From Bacillota bacterium (lineage in GTDB: Bacteria; Bacillota; Bacilli; Paenibacillales; NBRC-103111): a stretch of DNA of 64,000 nucleotides. This document shows, piece by piece, positions 34,023 to 43,400 of this stretch. Location: positions 157,541 through 221,540 of the forward strand of contig JAEWIS010000048.1 in the NCBI GenBank assembly GCA_023386955.1, written 5' to 3'. The notes under the pieces are model-generated. The model was not told the DNA's origin. It saw only the letters and a program-made list of their open reading frames with translations, and made no database searches. The position numbers and the translations under genes were made by a program. The number at the start of each line of letters is the position of its first letter. The first letter of the stretch is position 1.

Positions 34023-37000
34023 TTACTGCTGCTGTTCCAAAACCTGCATAAACCGGTAGATCAGCGTGGCCGCTTCTCCCCGCAGGGTTTCACTATCCGG
34101 AACAAAATAGTCAGCGCTTCTCCCTTGAATCAATTGGAGGAGCTTGGCGGCATACACATCGTGATGCGCCCACCCGCCGATTTGCTCCGAATCCTTAAAT
34201 TGCTCCGCTTGACGGATCTGCTCCGCTGTCGGCTCCTGATGCTCTGTCGTGCGGTAGGCCCGCATAACCATGGCCGTCATCTCTTCCCGGGTAACCACCC
34301 GGCCCGGCTCAAACTCGGTTTCGCTGACGCCCTTGACAATCCCGGCCTGTCTGGCTGCCGCAATGTACGGGGCAAACCAATCCCCGTCCTTCACATCCGT
34401 GAAGTCGGCTGTAACAGCGGCTGCCGGAAGGTTCATCACCTTGGTGATAATCGTGGCGAACTCCGCTCTGGTAATACCCATGTTCGGGTTGAAATTGCCC
34501 GCGGCATCCCCATCCAGAATCTGCCGCGCAGCCAACAGCTCCACAACCTGCTTAGCCCAATGCCCCTTCAGGTCCGGGAAGGTTTTGCTCAGCTCCATCA
34601 CGGCCACCTTGCCGGGTTTGCTCATAGTCACGGTCACGAAGCTGCCGGACTTGTCCACGGTACCGCCTAGATACACCCATTTCCTGGCGCCTTCGTCATA
34701 GACGAACACACCAAGGTGATCCTCATTAACGGCTTTGGTTTTGTCATAAGAAACGCGGATTTGGCCGCTTTTGCCTGCCATATCCCCCGTAAAGGATATT
34801 TCATACACACCGCTTAGCCGCTTCATTTCCTTGTCCGCAGGTTCTTCCGCCGGGGAAGCGGAGGCCTTGACGTGGATGTAATCCTGGCCCTCCAGAACCG
34901 TAATCTCCTTAGCCGGCTCCGGGGTTTTCGGAGTTTCACCGACTGGCTTCTCCGGCTGGGTAGAATCATCATCAGAGGTATACACCTGGACAAGCCGTTT
35001 CTTTACAACTGTATTGCCGGCCAGGTCAGAGACTGTATAGGTCACGGTGTAGATGCCGGCCTTTGCGGTATTGACCTCACCCGTAATGACAATCTTGCCT
35101 GTAATGTCCCCTTCCAGATTGTCCGAGGCGGTTGCCCCATACTCCGTATAGCGGCCGTTAAGGGGAATATTGATGGTTTGTTTACCGGTTATGACAAGCT
35201 CCGGTACGATGGTATCCCGGTTAAGCTCCCCGTAAATCCGGTTGACGATGGAGTTGAATGCCTGCTCCATATCCCGGTAATCCACATAACGGTCATCCGG
35301 CCGTGCGGTTCTTCCATCCAGAAGATCCTGGGCGGTATCATTTTTGTATTCCGCATTAAAGGAATTATATGTGCCGTATTCCCCCAGATCCAGATCCTCG
35401 TCCTCCAGAATGGTCAGAACCTCACGGAGGGTAATACCAGGCTCATTGATCAGCTTGGTGAGCTCCTCGCGCTTCTGCTCCACCGTCAGCTCCATTACCG
35501 AATAGATGCTCAGGTGATTGGTGAGGATCTCAACCGTACCCAGGCCCTTCAGATATTTACTCCGCACGTACTCCCACTTGCCGGTGCCCGGGTTGAAGTA
35601 GAAGGACATCAGGGCCTTGTCACCCTTGATTGCCCCCACTGCAATTCTCAGGGCAATATCCTGCTGGGAAGTAAAGTTTGTAATCTCCTCATCACGGATC
35701 AGATTTCCCTGATCATCCTCTTCAATCACTCTCATTTTGAAGTCAAATACCCTGTTTTCATAAATCCGCATGGATTCATGAATGCTGCTGACCGCCTCCA
35801 CCATCTCATGATTGGCCGGATCGGCAGTATTCACCTGCTCGGCAACCAGCTGCAGTCTGGCATTGGCCCCCAAACCGGCTGTATCCACCGCATCAACGGG
35901 GATCAGGATAGACGTGTTTTGGGTTTCGAATTGGATATTGACGCCCGCTTTTTTGGCATGCTCCAGCTGCTTTTTGCTGATGCTCACCTTGATCGGATTG
36001 GCCGTGGTCACCTCATCCTCCACGATAATGCGCACGGAGGGTTCTCCGGTTTCCTTGGCGCCCTCTACAGCATCCTCCCATACGGAATCCGTTACCTTCT
36101 CATCATCCTCGGCTACAATGGTGGCATCCTTGGACACTTGCTTTTCCACTACGCGGATGGTTCTTTCCACCATTCCCTCATTGCCTGATTGGTCAACTGC
36201 CTTATAGGTAAGGGTATACAGGCCTGCCTTCTTGGTATTGAAGTACCCTTGAATCACAACCTGGCCGGTCAGGTCCCCGTCCGTATCATCCAGGGCCGTA
36301 AAGCCTTTTTCCACATAAAGAGCGCCTAATTCCAGAACAACCTCAGCATCACCCTTCAGCGTGATAACGGGTGCCGTAATATCGGCCATCACCCGGATGA
36401 CGAACACCTTGGTTTCTACTGCAGAGCCCTTCCGAACCGTGGCGGTCAGCGTAACGGCCGTGTTCTCCAGAGGCGGATGCACCAGAATTCCGTCTTCGCC
36501 GATCATGTCCTTATTGCTGCTCTCCCAGGTCACTGACACTCCTTCCTCCAGCTCCACCGGAAGGAATACATCCTTGGTCACCCGATCCTTGTGATTGCCC
36601 TTCTGATAAACAATCTCCAGCGTGTCCAGGCTGTTCTTCACCGTTTCCACATCGTTATCAATGGTGAAGCTCACCGTTGAGGTGTTGCCGTAGGCATCCT
36701 CAGCCACCAGGGTGTAGCTTCCATTCTTTGCAACGGTGCTTCCGCTGGCAAATGGCATCCCGTTCAGTAAAGCCTTCCCGTCACTGATGGTAATGCTTCT
36801 GTATTCCTTGTAAATCCCGCCTTCCTCCACACCCTGAATGAGAGGCGGTGTTCTGTCCACAATCACCTTCTTCTCACTTGCGGGGGAAATATTGCCTGCG
36901 CGGTCAATGATATACACCCTGTATTCGCCATCCTGGGGCGGCGCCTGGATCGTATCCGCATTTCCCGCTGTTTTGTGCATGGTATCCCCTTCGGTAAACA

Positions 37001-40000
37001 CCTCTGTACCCGGCGGTGCCAGCCAAATGGTGTCTGTAGGATTGCCTGTACCGCGGATATTCACGGTGTACCCGTCTATCCCGGCAATAACCTTATCCTC
37101 CGCGAGGATATCGTTTTGTGTGTCCGGGGCGGTTTTGTCCAGATGGACAATTTTGGTAACCGTCGTTTCATTTCCGGAACGGTCAATCACCTTCACACTG
37201 ATTTCATAAACGCCTTCCACATCAATCACAAAAGGCTCGGTATACGGTACAAAACCCTCCATACCGGTGAATGTGTAATACACTTGTGCATAGGTTGCCT
37301 CGGTTACCGATCCGTTGTCTGTTTCCTTCCGGATGGACACGGTATAATCTCCGTTGCTGTATTCCTTGTCCGGATGAAGGAGCAGGGTTGGGAACACATG
37401 AAGCTCTCGGTTGATGGCTACCGTTTGGTGGGCCGCCGGGCTTTCATTGCCGGCGAGGTCGAAGCTTTTGGCCTCCAAGGTCACGGTTCCGGTTCTGGAC
37501 ACGGTGACCGGCCCTGTATAAACCACCCATTCGCCGATCTCGTCTCCATACACCTGGCGGGTTACCGTGTAGGCAATCCCGGATCCCGCATCCGAACCGG
37601 GCGTTACGGTGAAGATAAAGTCCTGGTTGTAAAAATCCCGGTCCGGCATCCTGGTGATAACCGGCTCTTCAGGCGCTTGTTTATCGATATTGGTTATTTC
37701 GATGGTGTTGATGCTTTCATTACCGGCAGCGTCCCTGGCATATACCGTGTATATTCCATTCTCCTGGACCGTGAAGGCCCCTTCGAAGGAATTTCCCTGG
37801 GTTTGGAAAGCGGCCGCAGTTACTTCCCCGTACGCATATTTGGTCACGGAGATACCGGTGCCTGTTCCGTCATGGATGGAGGCCGCCACTGTCACATTCC
37901 CGTTGGTCCAGTCTACGGTGCTTGCTGTCAATGCCGCAATCGAGGGCGGAGCTGTATCGAGCAGCAGGGTTTCTGCTTGAGTAGCAGAAGAGTTACCGGC
38001 TCCGTCTACAGAACGGAGATGCACGGTGATGCTGCCATCCTGAAATCCGCTCAGATTCAGCTTATCAGAACCAAGTGACCATTTGCCGTCGGCATCCGCG
38101 CTCACCTGCTTCACGATTTTATTCCCGGCGCTGTCCTCCAGCGCAATCTCCACAACAGCAAGCTGCTCGGCGCTGCCCGACAGGCCAATGGCTGTTTTCT
38201 CCAGGCCATTAATCATGCCGTCTTTGCCAACCGGCTTGTCCAAGGTGGGGGTTAAAGGAGGTGTGGTATCCTTCTCTACAATATCTGTGGCCGGATTGCC
38301 TTGGTTACCCGAAGCATCCACCAAATATACGTGTAAGGTGACCATGCCGTCAGCCAATCCACTGGTGTTAATCCCCGTTACAAGCTGGTCGGCTGCCGTA
38401 ATGGTTCCTGTTCCGGTGACCGGTGTTCCGCCTTTATTGCTGGTAAGCGTGTAGTGGAACACTGCTCCCAACTCAGCCCCGGAGAAACGGAAGGAAACCG
38501 CGGGCGCATACGTGCTGTTGATCACATTCTGATCGATCAGGGCTGTGTAGCCTGCCGGTGCCACAGTATCCTGCACAGTTATGATGCGGCTTATTGTAGC
38601 GGTGTTTCCCGCCGCATCGGTTACGCTGTAGGTCAGCGTGTACGTTCCCGGCACAGCCGTATTTACCGTTCCTGTAACCTGTATGTTCTGCTTGACATTG
38701 CCGTCCACAAGGTCCGCAGCCGACACACCCGCCAAGGGGTCAAAGCTGCTGCCTGCTTCAATGGTTGCGGCAGCTGCACCGCTAATGGACGGCGCTGTCC
38801 GGTCGGCTACCGTTACCTTACGGGTTACGGTAATGGTTCCCCCGTCCCCATCCGCTACGCTATAGGTGAGTGTGTATGTACCCGGCACAGCCGTGTTTAC
38901 ATTGCCTGTTACCTGCAGGGTTGCCGTAATGTCAGCCCCCAAAGCGTCTGTCGCAGTTACTCCGGACAGCGCATCGAAGGTTCCGCCCGCTTCTATCGTT
39001 GTATCTGCAGCACCGTTAATGGCGGTAGCGGCAATATAGAAGGTGAGCTCCTTCAGCGTGGAGGTTACACCCGTATCATCCATCAGGTACACCTTCAGGG
39101 TGTGCGCTCCGGGAGTTAAGCCGTGGGGGATGGTGTAGGTATATTGGAAGTCCTTGTTTTCCCCCTTAAGCACAATCACCGTTCCCAGCACTTGACTAAG
39201 ATCATCACGGTCATCCACAATGGCGACAATATCCATCTCGGTTCCTACATCATCATTGTTTCCGGCTTTGCCGCCGATAATGACTTCATCTCCGGACTTG
39301 AAGGTTTCCCCATCAACCTCGGGGGAAAAGGTGGGGTCCGACAGAATCGGCGCTTCGTTTTTGGGTCCTACGCCGATGATGGTGGAGATCTGACGGGACT
39401 TCCCGGCGTCTACGGAAACCGGATCATACCAAGCTGCCGCCGCCGTGTCCTTGGACGTAACAACTTCTCCGATTTTCCCTTCATGCTGCGTCCATGACAT
39501 TCGCGGATTGCTGTCCCAGCTTTGAGTTGTCCCGCCCCACATGCCTACCCATAGGGCATCCGCCTTGGTTACATGCATCGTATCCTTAAAGAAGGCGGAA
39601 ACCTGAAAGCCTTGATCGAAATTTCGCCATCCGTTGGGAACCAATTCAAAGGGGGAACCGTCATTCTTGTCAATTTTGGTATCCCAATAAATGAAAGTGC
39701 CCATATTTTGAGGAGTGTTCTTCAGGTTTTCCATCTTCATTTCAACCTTCATGTATCCTCCCTCCAGCGTCGCATTGACAATGGAGAGCATCAAGGTGTA
39801 CCGGGCTACTCCGGGATCGACTCTTGACATGCGGATGACATTATTGCTGACTGCAAACTCTTCAATTTCAAGGTTGTACCAGCTTCGTTTTCCATTGTCA
39901 TCCTGCACATCAATATTGGAGGTAGAGCTAGTTTCGCCATTATAAAATGCCAATTTGGGTCCGCTTGGCGTATTGAGCATGACCGCATATCTGCCGTCCT

Positions 40001-40181
40001 CATCCATGGTCACGGTAATTTTGGTGGACTTGATCTGCTTCTTGGCAGTTGTATCCGCCGTTACACTCACCGTATCCAGGATGACTGCGTGCGCCGGTTT
40101 GGCCCACCCTCCCATCACCGCAAATATGACCATTAGCCCTAAAAGACTAATGATTGCTCCTCTGGTGTAGCTTCTGTTCAT
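34023..40181 (-). CDS. giant SLH-anchored surface protein with Ig-like repeats
   Basis: 2052 residues. Signal peptide with cleavage after about residue 32 (AKPAHA). An N-terminal domain of ~260 residues of no known family. Then many Ig-like modules. Four are of the DUF5011/bacterial Ig type, starting near 388, 460, 1270 and 1657 (pattern: IEAGG, then GTYTLTYSV or GIYTVTYTVSD). Between them are Big_3/HYR-like modules with recurring DAAGN or DRSGN. A charged region lies at about 1345-1650. Three C-terminal SLH motifs (about 1866, 1925, 1990; e.g. FPDLKGHWAKQ) would bind pyruvylated wall polymer. Probable adhesin or S-layer-associated protein; ligand unknown. AAGGGGAG before the ATG. Confidence 0.9.
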   Translation of the reverse strand: MNRSYTRGAIISLLGLMVIFAVMGGWAKPAHAVILDTVSVTADTTAKKQIKSTKITVTMDEDGRYAVMLNTPSGPKLAFYNGETSSTSNIDVQDDNGKRSWYNLEIEEFAVSNNVIRMSRVDPGVARYTLMLSIVNATLEGGYMKVEMKMENLKNTPQNMGTFIYWDTKIDKNDGSPFELVPNGWRNFDQGFQVSAFFKDTMHVTKADALWVGMWGGTTQSWDSNPRMSWTQHEGKIGEVVTSKDTAAAAWYDPVSVDAGKSRQISTIIGVGPKNEAPILSDPTFSPEVDGETFKSGDEVIIGGKAGNNDDVGTEMDIVAIVDDRDDLSQVLGTVIVLKGENKDFQYTYTIPHGLTPGAHTLKVYLMDDTGVTSTLKELTFYIAATAINGAADTTIEAGGTFDALSGVTATDALGADITATLQVTGNVNTAVPGTYTLTYSVADGDGGTITVTRKVTVADRTAPSISGAAAATIEAGSSFDPLAGVSAADLVDGNVKQNIQVTGTVNTAVPGTYTLTYSVTDAAGNTATISRIITVQDTVAPAGYTALIDQNVINSTYAPAVSFRFSGAELGAVFHYTLTSNKGGTPVTGTGTITAADQLVTGINTSGLADGMVTLHVYLVDASGNQGNPATDIVEKDTTPPLTPTLDKPVGKDGMINGLEKTAIGLSGSAEQLAVVEIALEDSAGNKIVKQVSADADGKWSLGSDKLNLSGFQDGSITVHLRSVDGAGNSSATQAETLLLDTAPPSIAALTASTVDWTNGNVTVAASIHDGTGTGISVTKYAYGEVTAAAFQTQGNSFEGAFTVQENGIYTVYARDAAGNESINTIEITNIDKQAPEEPVITRMPDRDFYNQDFIFTVTPGSDAGSGIAYTVTRQVYGDEIGEWVVYTGPVTVSRTGTVTLEAKSFDLAGNESPAAHQTVAINRELHVFPTLLLHPDKEYSNGDYTVSIRKETDNGSVTEATYAQVYYTFTGMEGFVPYTEPFVIDVEGVYEISVKVIDRSGNETTVTKIVHLDKTAPDTQNDILAEDKVIAGIDGYTVNIRGTGNPTDTIWLAPPGTEVFTEGDTMHKTAGNADTIQAPPQDGEYRVYIIDRAGNISPASEKKVIVDRTPPLIQGVEEGGIYKEYRSITISDGKALLNGMPFASGSTVAKNGSYTLVAEDAYGNTSTVSFTIDNDVETVKNSLDTLEIVYQKGNHKDRVTKDVFLPVELEEGVSVTWESSNKDMIGEDGILVHPPLENTAVTLTATVRKGSAVETKVFVIRVMADITAPVITLKGDAEVVLELGALYVEKGFTALDDTDGDLTGQVVIQGYFNTKKAGLYTLTYKAVDQSGNEGMVERTIRVVEKQVSKDATIVAEDDEKVTDSVWEDAVEGAKETGEPSVRIIVEDEVTTANPIKVSISKKQLEHAKKAGVNIQFETQNTSILIPVDAVDTAGLGANARLQLVAEQVNTADPANHEMVEAVSSIHESMRIYENRVFDFKMRVIEEDDQGNLIRDEEITNFTSQQDIALRIAVGAIKGDKALMSFYFNPGTGKWEYVRSKYLKGLGTVEILTNHLSIYSVMELTVEQKREELTKLINEPGITLREVLTILEDEDLDLGEYGTYNSFNAEYKNDTAQDLLDGRTARPDDRYVDYRDMEQAFNSIVNRIYGELNRDTIVPELVITGKQTINIPLNGRYTEYGATASDNLEGDITGKIVITGEVNTAKAGIYTVTYTVSDLAGNTVVKKRLVQVYTSDDDSTQPEKPVGETPKTPEPAKEITVLEGQDYIHVKASASPAEEPADKEMKRLSGVYEISFTGDMAGKSGQIRVSYDKTKAVNEDHLGVFVYDEGARKWVYLGGTVDKSGSFVTVTMSKPGKVAVMELSKTFPDLKGHWAKQVVELLAARQILDGDAAGNFNPNMGITRAEFATIITKVMNLPAAAVTADFTDVKDGDWFAPYIAAARQAGIVKGVSETEFEPGRVVTREEMTAMVMRAYRTTEHQEPTAEQIRQAEQFKDSEQIGGWAHHDVYAAKLLQLIQGRSADYFVPDSETLRGEAATLIYRFMQVLEQQQ

Positions 40182-40442
40182 CCGCTTCTCCCCTTGCTTT
40201 CGTTTTTCTTCCCTCAGAGCTCACAGCACCTAAACTAAAATAATTATAAAACAGACTGATCTCTCTATGTTATAGCATCAAAAATAGCGCCAGTCTAACA
40301 AATTTAGATCAATTTCGATTCAAATTCAGGAAAAATTTGTCGAATATAGTCGGAACTGCGGAATACAATCAAGTAGAAGAGGCATCCTAGCTCACGTTGG
40401 GGGCTCCCACCTAGAGATAACGCCCATGCTGGGCGTACGCGC

Positions 40443-40475
40443 AAAAAAAACGGCCTGCCGCGCAAGCCGTTTTTT
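40443..40475. terminator. terminator of the ParM-like gene
   Basis: AAAACGGC (40447-40454) pairs with GCCGTTTTT (40466-40475); U-runs on both strands. The rest of the 320-bp spacer 40182-40502 shows no gene. Confidence 0.75.
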
Positions 40476-40502
40476 GCGTTTCTATTTTTTTGTTTTGCCT
40501 GG

Positions 40503-41591
40503 TTAGGCCTTCTGCACCGCAGTTTTGCTCTTCGCCAGCTTGTAATAGCCGTATACGTTCAGCAGCTCGCTTTCGTCAGCGAACCGCAGCTTCAAGCTGC
40601 CCGCAGCGGCCTGGAGGTACGGCTTTAATGCCGCCGCGCCCCCTCCAATGACATAGAAGCATTGGATATCGGGAACCTTCTTCCAGCGTTTTTTGATCAG
40701 CTCCACCATACGGTTGGCCGCCCGGGTAAAGTACATATCCACAATGGGCTTGATATCCGTTTGCCCCTCCCCCATTCGCCGGATGGTGAATTCACGGGCT
40801 TTGATCCGCTGGGCCAGCTTGGAGCGGCTGGGGAACCGGTAGCCGTACTGGTCCTCCACCTCACGAATGATCATATCCATGTAGTGGGCCAAGCCGATTT
40901 GCTCTCCGGTGCTGAACTGGTTGTCGATATTCATCCGTTTGATCAAGGGAAAATCCGTGGTCAGGGCGCCGATTTCACAAACCCCGATAGTGCCGTGGTA
41001 CAGCTCCTCATCACGGATTTGCAGGGAATCGTGAGTGGCCATGTGGAATACCGCTGCCGCACCCTCAATGGATACAATGGCCCGTCTTACGATAACCTTC
41101 ACCTTGCGGTTGCGCAGCCGGGGAGTGGTGAGAAAGGTCACCTCATGCTCTCCCACCAGCCGTTCCTCGAAGCTTCTGTTATACCGGGAATAAGCCCTCA
41201 CCGGCAAACCTGTGCCCAGGACATATTCCACCTCGTCATACCCCTGGTAGCCGCTCTGGCTGGCAGAGCCTGTAGCAACACCGGCATAAGCAAGTGCGGT
41301 CAGCGCCACAATCAGGGACTGATCGGATAGAGCCTTGTTATCCATTTCCTCCAGCTCCGTATTATCCTCATTCTCCATGGCCAAAAGGCCTACGAAAGAG
41401 CGCTCCCCGTTTTTTGCCAGCTTGGGGCTATGCACGATTACATCCAAGGCCTTTAACGGCTGATCCTCCTCCTGCAGAATATGGCGCTCAAAGCCAGGCG
41501 CCACTACGTTGGGAACCAGAAGAGGCTCTCCTCCCCCATCCAGCACAAGCTTGATGCTGTCATTCCCCAGATCCAGGCCAGCCACTTTCAT
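40503..41591 (-). CDS. ParM/StbA-like actin
   Basis: 362 residues from the ATG at 41591, after CAGGGGGA. Actin-fold ATPase: phosphate-1 loop GLDLGNDSIKLV, phosphate-2 region IGVCEIGALTTDFPLI, and adenosine motif YVIGGGAAALKPYL. ParM-like proteins usually segregate plasmids, but here no ParR or parC-like direct repeats are nearby and the flanking genes are chromosomal cell-wall functions. It is divergent from the M23 peptidase-bactofilin pair. A cytoskeletal role in morphogenesis or an orphan segregation ATPase are both possible. Confidence 0.85.
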   Translation of the reverse strand: MKVAGLDLGNDSIKLVLDGGGEPLLVPNVVAPGFERHILQEEDQPLKALDVIVHSPKLAKNGERSFVGLLAMENEDNTELEEMDNKALSDQSLIVALTALAYAGVATGSASQSGYQGYDEVEYVLGTGLPVRAYSRYNRSFEERLVGEHEVTFLTTPRLRNRKVKVIVRRAIVSIEGAAAVFHMATHDSLQIRDEELYHGTIGVCEIGALTTDFPLIKRMNIDNQFSTGEQIGLAHYMDMIIREVEDQYGYRFPSRSKLAQRIKAREFTIRRMGEGQTDIKPIVDMYFTRAANRMVELIKKRWKKVPDIQCFYVIGGGAAALKPYLQAAAGSLKLRFADESELLNVYGYYKLAKSKTAVQKA

Positions 41592-41838
41592 TATGTATTC
41601 CCCCTGACAGGTCATTAAAATTCCCGGACCGTACCATGTAGTCCATTGGTTAGAATTTCTATTTTTTATGCCAAAATCCTCCGGGACTATGGAATCATTT
41701 TCTAATTATTATTCAAAATATGCAGGTTTTCGGCATTTTTTGACGAACTTCAACTCTTAAAAGTCTACATCACTTGCGGACCGGGCCTGCCCGGCGAGAT
41801 GCCGGCGCAGCGGTTAAACTACCATCAGGAGAACGTTC

Positions 41839-42828
41839 ATGAAAGCAAAACTGCAGCTGAAGCACTACACCGTCATGCTCATCCGCGATCCCCGCCAATC
41901 CGTGCTGCGGCTGCGTATCCCGGTTTTGGCCATGGTTGCCGTCCCTCTGCTGTTTGGAGCCGTATGCTCTTGGGCCTATTTGTCCACCTACCATGCCTTC
42001 TCCGCCAAACGGACCAGCCATGAGCTGCAAACGGTGCTGAACGAACAAACCCGGATCTATGAGAGCAATGTGTCGGGACGGGATACAACCATCGACCATC
42101 TTCAAGAGGAGCTGCTGCGGCTGTCCCAGCAAGCCGGGGAGCTGGACCAGAGGATGGAGGAAATCCGCAAGCTGGAGGAGGAAATGCAGCGGTTGGTCGG
42201 ACTGGGCGGCGGTTCAGGAGGGCAGGCCGGAGTCCTGCCGAAGGACGAAGATTCCGCGGGTATAGGCGGCTCCAGCAGAGCCGTAACCGACCAGGACACA
42301 GATGAGCTCATCGCCCAAACCACCGAGCATTACAATACCATTTTCGACTCCATGGAATCCTTGTACACCCAGTTAAGCGAGACCAAAATCCGGGTAGTGG
42401 AGCAGCAGCTCCGTCTGGCCCACATACCCAGCATCTGGCCGGTGGAATCCCGGACCATCACCTCCCCCTTCGGCATGCGTCGGGACCCCTTTACCTTCTC
42501 CATGGTCTATCACAGCGGCCTGGACATTGGGTCCAAAACAGGCACTCAAGTCCATGCTACGGCAGACGGAAAGGTGAGCAGCACGGGCTACGATTCCTAT
42601 CATGGCAACAACATTGTCATTGATCACGGAAACGGCCTCAAAACATGGTACATGCATTTGAGCAAAATCGGAGTCGAGAAGGGGGAAGAGATAACGAAGG
42701 GTCAGGAAATCGGGCTTGTGGGCTCCACGGGAAGAAGCACGGGTCCCCACCTCCATTACGAGGTGCTGAAGGATAATAAAAGCGTTGATCCCAACACCTA
42801 TCTAAAGGGTACGCGAAAGGAAGAATAG
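41839..42828 (+). CDS. M23 metallopeptidase with membrane anchor and coiled coil
   Basis: 329 residues. Short cytoplasmic tail, one membrane helix (LAMVAVPLLFGAVCSWAYL), a coiled coil (about 65-125), then an extracytoplasmic LytM/M23 domain with Zn ligands in YHSGLDIG, the Asn-rich GNNIVIDHGNG strand, and the C-terminal HLHYEV. Cuts peptide cross-links of peptidoglycan. It ends 2 nt before the bactofilin gene, an arrangement shared with shape-determining csd/ccmA pairs in other bacteria. Confidence 0.9.
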   Translation: MKAKLQLKHYTVMLIRDPRQSVLRLRIPVLAMVAVPLLFGAVCSWAYLSTYHAFSAKRTSHELQTVLNEQTRIYESNVSGRDTTIDHLQEELLRLSQQAGELDQRMEEIRKLEEEMQRLVGLGGGSGGQAGVLPKDEDSAGIGGSSRAVTDQDTDELIAQTTEHYNTIFDSMESLYTQLSETKIRVVEQQLRLAHIPSIWPVESRTITSPFGMRRDPFTFSMVYHSGLDIGSKTGTQVHATADGKVSSTGYDSYHGNNIVIDHGNGLKTWYMHLSKIGVEKGEEITKGQEIGLVGSTGRSTGPHLHYEVLKDNKSVDPNTYLKGTRKEE

Positions 42829-42830
42829 CC

Positions 42831-43277
42831 ATGTTCAGTAAAAAGAAAGCGGCAGGTACCAACCCCGACGCCATGGATACGGTCATAGGAGAGGGGAGTG
42901 TGTTCGAAGGGAAGATCCGCTCCCAGGCAGGGGTGCGGATTGAAGGCACCATCCACGGGGATGTGGAAAGTGCAGGAGATGTGGTCATCGGTGAAAAGGG
43001 GATTGTGAAGTCCAACATTCATGCGCGGAATGTGGTGATTGCCGGGGCAGTCCACGGCAATGTGACCGCCAAGGAGAGCTTGACCATTCTGACCAGCGGG
43101 CAGTTGAACGGAAACTCCAGCGCCTCCCGTCTGGTGGTCAACGAAGGAGCCGTCTTTAACGGCGGCAGCCGTATGGAGAGCAAGGCGCCGGAAGGTCTGG
43201 AGCTCCCCTCCGTGCCGCAGGAAAAGGCGCCCCCGTCCATGATGGGCAGCGCCTTCGGCGATTCAATCGCCATGTAA
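42831..43277 (+). CDS. bactofilin (CcmA-type)
   Basis: 148 residues. The DUF583 beta-helix core, VIGEGSVFEGKIRSQAGVRI to about residue 110, has regular Gly/Val-rich turns such as GDVVIGEKGIV and NVVIAGAVHGNV. Disordered Pro/Ala-rich C-terminus. Bactofilins self-assemble into membrane-associated filaments and position wall hydrolases. Its tight linkage with the M23 gene points to that partner. A family D hairpin begins 4 nt after the stop codon. Confidence 0.92.
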   Translation: MFSKKKAAGTNPDAMDTVIGEGSVFEGKIRSQAGVRIEGTIHGDVESAGDVVIGEKGIVKSNIHARNVVIAGAVHGNVTAKESLTILTSGQLNGNSSASRLVVNEGAVFNGGSRMESKAPEGLELPSVPQEKAPPSMMGSAFGDSIAM

Positions 43278-43281
43278 AGGG

Positions 43282-43332
43282 CCCCCAAAAGTACCCGGAC
43301 TACGCTTCAGAGCTTCGCTTCACTTTTGGGGG
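43282..43332. repeat. family D hairpin element after bactofilin
   Basis: Same CCCCCAAAAGT...ACTTTTGGGGG element as after sdhB. It probably forms the 3' end of the M23-bactofilin transcript. Confidence 0.75.
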
Positions 43333-43349
43333 TTTGGTTTCCGGGGGCA

Positions 43350-43400
43350 CCCCCAAAAGTACCCGGACTGCGCTTCAGAGCTTTGCTTCACTTTTGGGGG
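43350..43400. repeat. family D hairpin element inside the ABC exporter 3' end
   Basis: Tandem neighbour of the preceding element, 17 bp away. On the minus strand it encodes the last codons (TPKSEAKL) and stop of the ABC exporter. Confidence 0.75.

Noticed and set aside
40503..41591. Plasmid partition locus
   Set aside because: No ParR-like gene or iterated parC repeats near the ParM-like gene; surroundings are chromosomal.
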